Shown one piece after another: positions 60,092 through 64,000 of a stretch of 64,000 bases of DNA. This stretch comes from Impatiens glandulifera (Eukaryota > Streptophyta > Magnoliopsida > Ericales > Balsaminaceae), in contig NC_061863.1 in assembly GCF_907164915.1 (NCBI RefSeq), positions 30,041,258 to 30,105,257 on the forward strand, read 5' to 3'. The position numbers were made by a program, and so were the translations under genes. Each line of letters begins with the position of its first letter. The stretch's first letter is position 1. The notes below the pieces were generated by a model. That model worked only from the letters and a program-made list of their open reading frames with translations, made no database searches and was not told the DNA's origin.

Positions 60092-60129
60092 TGTTGACAA
60101 TAGAGACGGGGGTCTGACTATTGTTAACA
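60092..60129 (-). promoter_or_regulatory. U5 terminal stem-loop, R8 copy
   Basis: 12-bp stem with one mismatch (TGTTGACAATAG with CTATTGTTAACA on the plus strand) around AGAC and TCT arms and a G-rich loop, next to the LTR end. Compared with R2 one stem base pair has changed on both sides. Confidence 0.7.
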
Positions 60130-60959
60130 ACTTATGACTTCGATTCGATTTTAACTCTGCTAGAAGTTAAAATCTGTTTCTATTCTTCGCAAATCTCCAC
60201 AAACTCTTGAACGGATTCAAGTGCGGAATTGTTTGTTGGATTTGAAGCTCTAGACAGATGAATGTAAATGGAAAAAAGTAAAGAACATGAGGAGTTTTAT
60301 GGATGTTCGGAGATAAAATTCCTGCGTCACCCCTTCTTCCAGAACCAGAAGGATATTCACTAGAAGACTTTGATTTATATAGAACACACTACACAAACCT
60401 AGTTAGAAACCACATGACTTAACAATTGTCTACTTTTGAACTTCTAACAAACTCTCTGTTGAACAGAATACCCTCTATTCAACTTCAAAACTGAGATTTC
60501 ACATAAAAATGACAGTATACTAATTATAGAGTAATCACACTATGAGACAGTGAGTAGTTTGTGCTTGAGCTTGAGAGAGATTTGATAATCAAAGAGAGAG
60601 CTTAAACAACAATATGTCAAAAGCCAGAGTCCATCAGTTATCAAGTTGTTAAAACTGTTCGTCCGTTGTCCTTGGCTTCTATTTATATACTTGAAGTACA
60701 CTAACGGTAGAATCTTCTTTGTGGACACATGTCCTCATTTTGTTGGACGACCTTTAATAGTACGAGAGTACACCAGACTCTGAACATTGGGATCGTGGCC
60801 ATACCAGACAGGTAGTGCGCCGAATATCCTCTGATATTGTTTTGTACTAAAGAGATATAACGTGGACATTTGAAAGATAAACACGTACGTGGCAGTCTTT
60901 CATTTTTGGGATCAACTGACTTGTCTGACTGTTGAAAGCAGTAACTATAGATGAATTGA

Positions 60960-61880
60960 GTGAGTACGTAGTTAGACGCTCCTTCAGACGTCTGATTAAC
61001 TTAGATGACGTCTAATTGCTTCCCTTAAGACCGCGTCTAAAGGAGTTAGACGACGTCTAATTGCGTTTCCCTTTAGCCCACATCTAAAGGAGTTAGATCG
61101 CGTCTAACTGCGCTTCCCTTTAGACCGCATTTAACCGCGCTTCCCTTCAGACCGCGTCTAACCGCGCTTCCCTTTAGACCGCGTCTAAAGGATTTAAACA
61201 ACGTCTAACTGCGATTCTCTTTAGTTCACGTCTAAAAGAGTTAAAACGCGTCTAATTGCGCTTCCCTTTAGACCACATCTAAAGGAGTTAGACAACGTCT
61301 AACTACGCTTCCTTTTAGACGTGGTCTAAAGGAGTTAAGCCACGTATAACTTCGCTTCCCTTTAGACCATGTCTAAAGGACTTATACTACGTCTAACTTC
61401 GCTTCCCTTTAGACCACGTCTAAAGGAGTTATACTGCGTCTAACTTCGCTTCCCTTTAGACCACGTCTAAAGGAGTTAGACTGCGTCTAACTGCGCTTCC
61501 CTTTAGACCACGTCTTAAGGAGTTTGACCGCGTCTAACTTCGCTTCCCTTTAGATCACGTCTAAAGGAGTTAGACCGCGTCTAACTTCGCTTCCCTTTAG
61601 AACACGTCTAAAGGAGTTAGATCGCGTCTAACTGCGCTTCCCTTTAGACCACGTCTAACTTCACTTCCCTTTAGACCACGTGTAAAGGAGTTAAATAACG
61701 TCTAACTGCGCTTCCCTTTAGACCACGTCTAAAGGAGTTAGATCACGTCTAACTTCGCATCCCTTTAGACCACTTCTAAAGGAGTTAGACGACGTCTACT
61801 CGCGTACTCCAGACTTTGTCTAAAGTATCAAGACGTCTATAAGCGCCTGCTTCAGACCACGTCTGAAGAGATTAGATGTT
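60960..61880. repeat. R8 palindrome array (47-bp unit)
   Basis: Repeats of CGCTTCCCTTTAGACCACG-type units, each with two hairpins: TTTAGACCACGTCTAAA (7-bp stem, CAC loop) and GTTAGACTGCGTCTAAC (7-bp stem, TGC loop). Unit length is about 47 bp over most of 61000-61800. Confidence 0.9.
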
Positions 61881-62042
61881 GTCTACCGACCAAAGCATTT
61901 GCTTACGTTTCCTTGAGATGTACCTGCACAAAGACAGTTTCAGGGTTGCTCTTCAACTTTGCTTGTGTCTAAATAAGTTTTATTTTAGTTAAACCTTCAC
62001 ATCATAAAAAAAATATCCGCTCATAAACTCATAATTAGAACA

Positions 62043-62800
62043 ATGTTGATTTAAATAAATTTATTTTTTAAGTTCATTTTAAATATATATATTAAAAAAT
62101 AAATGATAAAAAAATGTTTATTTAAATATTTCTCTTATGCTATGCAGGCTTAATTGTGGTGATAACACTATTGATTTGAGAAAATTGTATTTTAATATAA
62201 ATATATAAATTTTTATTCTTCTTGTTAGAATTAAAATACTATATGTATTTATATATTTATCTTTATAAAAAATATAAATATAAATAAACTATGCTATACA
62301 TTAATTATATTTTACATAAAGTAATTTATGTTATTAAAAATTATTATTTATTTTTTATATATTTTATATTTAATAACTAGTTAATTAATTAGTTTTTTCT
62401 TATCTATTTTCTCTTAAAAACTAATATTGTTAATTTTTGTGTTAAATAATTTTTTTAGTATTATTATTATATATATAATAAATAAATATTTATTTATTTA
62501 TTTAGAAATAATTAATAGAGAATATATATATAATATAATTTTGAAAATTCATAATATATATATATATATAAAGAAATTCAGTAAAACAAAATAAGAAAAT
62601 AAAATTTTATATATAAATATATTTTTTCCCATATTATATATTAAAAAAATAAAATATTTATCTTTATAAATTTTTTATTTGACTAATTATTTTGAGAGAA
62701 CGTTGTTAATTGAAAAAATATTTAAAATTCTTAATAAAGACAATTTGAGAGATAAAAATTGAATATCATGGGCATAAAGACAATTCTTAATAAAATATTT
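62043..62800. other. AT-rich DNA upstream of the host gene
   Basis: AT-rich with short TA runs; may include the promoter of the gene at 63361, but no specific element is assigned. Confidence 0.4.
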
Positions 62801-63360
62801 ACCTTTACGTTTCTTCTACTGTCATTCCCCAGTCACTCCTCTCTATTCTATTTTATGACCTAAATCCTAGATAGGAAAGGAAGTCCCTTCAGACCTTCCT
62901 GCCCGGCGGTAGGTGTCTGAAAGCGGTTGGAGAGAGTATCAACCGAGTAGCGAGGCTGCGAGTGGCGGTCATAGACAAGAAGAGTCTGACGAAGGTGGTT
63001 CGAGGTATTTGAAAAACCCTAATCGCTCATTCTTGGCCCAGAAATAGTAGATCAAAAATCTACCTGCGTTGTACATATCAATAACCATATTTGCATTGCA
63101 CTAGTAGATCAATAATATACCTGCGTAGAACATGGTATAATCAGATTCTAGATTGAAGATGTTTATGTGAATAATAGATATGATTACTGCAAATTCCTTT
63201 GGCCAGTTAAGGCTTCCACTAATACTGTCTATTCATTAAAGAGTTATCGGTTCACAAATATGGCTTACATTGCGATTGCCACATTAACCCCCTTTATATT
63301 ATTGATATATATAAACAAAAATTGAAAATATATTATAGATCAATGATCTGAGACTGGAAT

Positions 63361-64000
63361 ATGGTTTTTTGGTCCAGCAAACTTCTGAAACAATCATACA
63401 CACTAATGGGTACCGAGCATTCTGCTTCTTCCACCCTTCCATGGATTTGGGTGATTGAAGCCTTAGCAAAAGTGAAGGAAATTGATATGTCTGTATTAAC
63501 TGGTACGTGCGAAGTTGTTAACTCACTAAAATGATCTGTTTTTCTCAGTTTTCTTGGTTATTGTCTTAGCTCCTTTATTAGGGCTTAAAAAATTATATTA
63601 TTGATATTATCAATTATGGTTTTCAGATTTAGTTGCGAAGACACCTGAAATAACTGATGATGTAGGAAAAGATGCTAGAAACATCCTTCTTTTGAAAAGC
63701 TTGGAAGATTTTCAGGTACAACAGCGTGGAAATCTTAATGCTCCTTTCACTGGTCCAATTCCTAACATTGAAATCGATCAATTAACGGATCATGAAGATA
63801 TTCGTCAAATTTTGCTACATAAGGTATGTTGATTTCCGTAAACTGTGTTTTCGGTTATTGAGAAACCAAGTGCAATGCAATGCAGGTATTCTAGTTTCAG
63901 CTGTCTCCTCAATAAACAAACATCTAACTAACTTATGTGCATGAAATGCAGTTCTCTGTGTTTACTGTGAAAAAGGAGGGATCAGATTTGAACTCTGATA
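63361..64000 (+). CDS. First coding exons of an unidentified plant gene (runs off edge)
   Basis: Spliced frame: exon 63361 or 63406 to 63502 (two in-frame ATGs; the second, MGTEHSASSTLPWIWVIEAL, is the more likely start), intron 63503-63626 (GTACGT...TTTCAG), exon 63627-63823 (DLVAKTPEITDDVGKDARNI ... IRQILLHK), intron 63824-63951 (GTATGT...TGCAG), exon from 63952 to the edge. Phases agree (1, then 0). Likely 5' UTR exon before a GT at about 63010. From memory it faintly recalls TRF-like Myb proteins (WIWVIEAL then VALRCLE-type text), but I cannot confirm this. Confidence 0.65.

Larger units (their letters stand above)
57060..62042 (-). mobile_element. R8: decayed copia element, 3'-truncated
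   Basis: Minus strand: 5' LTR (62042-60080), damaged primer-binding site (about 60068-60077), gag (60026-58239), protease and integrase remnants (58200-57060). Sequence homology to copia stops near 57060 inside integrase; RT, RNase H and 3' LTR are absent. Confidence 0.82.
60080..62042 (-). repeat. R8 5' LTR (about 1963 bp) with 47-bp array
   Basis: Left edge TGTTAGGATTAG at 60080; right edge set at AATTAGAACA (62042), where TG...CA ends fit, so the right boundary is inferred. TATA box (minus TATATAAATAG) at about 60680-60690, block GTGCGCCGAATATCC at 60816-60830, R/U5 block 60296-60362, stem-loop 60092-60129. Confidence 0.75.

Overview
This is a eukaryotic, almost certainly eudicot plant, nuclear window made mostly of nested Ty1/copia LTR retrotransposons. 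Three things point to a plant: primer-binding sites matching plant initiator-Met tRNA, copia-type gag-pol polyproteins, and GT-AG introns at the right edge. The accessory proteins resemble, from memory only, a protein family predicted in large numbers in Lamiales (Gesneriaceae). I take that as a hint to the clade and not as proof.

Layout. R1 (minus strand, left edge to 8157) is a gag-plus-accessory-gene copia element without pol; its 2.4 kb 5' LTR is full of palindromic repeats. R2 (8195-11128, plus) is a related solo or truncated LTR carrying a small nested element, R3 (8819-10086). R4 (11345-38471, minus) is a complete copia element with 5-bp target duplications. Its reverse-transcriptase region was split by R5 (19442-32936, minus), another complete 13.5 kb element of the same family with its own 5-bp target duplication. 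Both carry gag, pol, three downstream accessory genes (called A, B and C here) with their own TATA boxes, and a duplicated polypurine tract. 38472-42280 is low-copy-looking, AT-rich DNA. R6 (42281-50612, plus) is a gag-only relative of R1 whose 5' LTR was interrupted by R7 (42776-47385, plus). 50613-57060 is AT-rich and holds a long TA microsatellite, a triplicated ~300-bp repeat, an 87-bp duplication, a 1.2 kb foldback DNA transposon and the broken 3' end of a WAT1/EamA transporter gene. R8 (about 57060-62042, minus) is a decayed copia element whose LTR carries another palindrome array. The last ~1.2 kb contains the first exons of an ordinary host gene running off the right edge.

How the parts work together. 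LTR promoter (TATA), primer-binding site, gag, protease-integrase-RT-RNase H, accessory genes, polypurine tract and LTR form a standard replication unit. The unusual parts are the accessory genes, which form a paralogous family with one shared N-terminal domain and internal promoters, the LTR arrays of TTAGAC/GTCTAA hairpins with element-specific spacers, the LTR blocks conserved between otherwise divergent families, and the gag-only lineage with a shared junction. Almost every coding region here carries at least one nonsense codon or frameshift, so I see no fully intact element; R5 is the closest.
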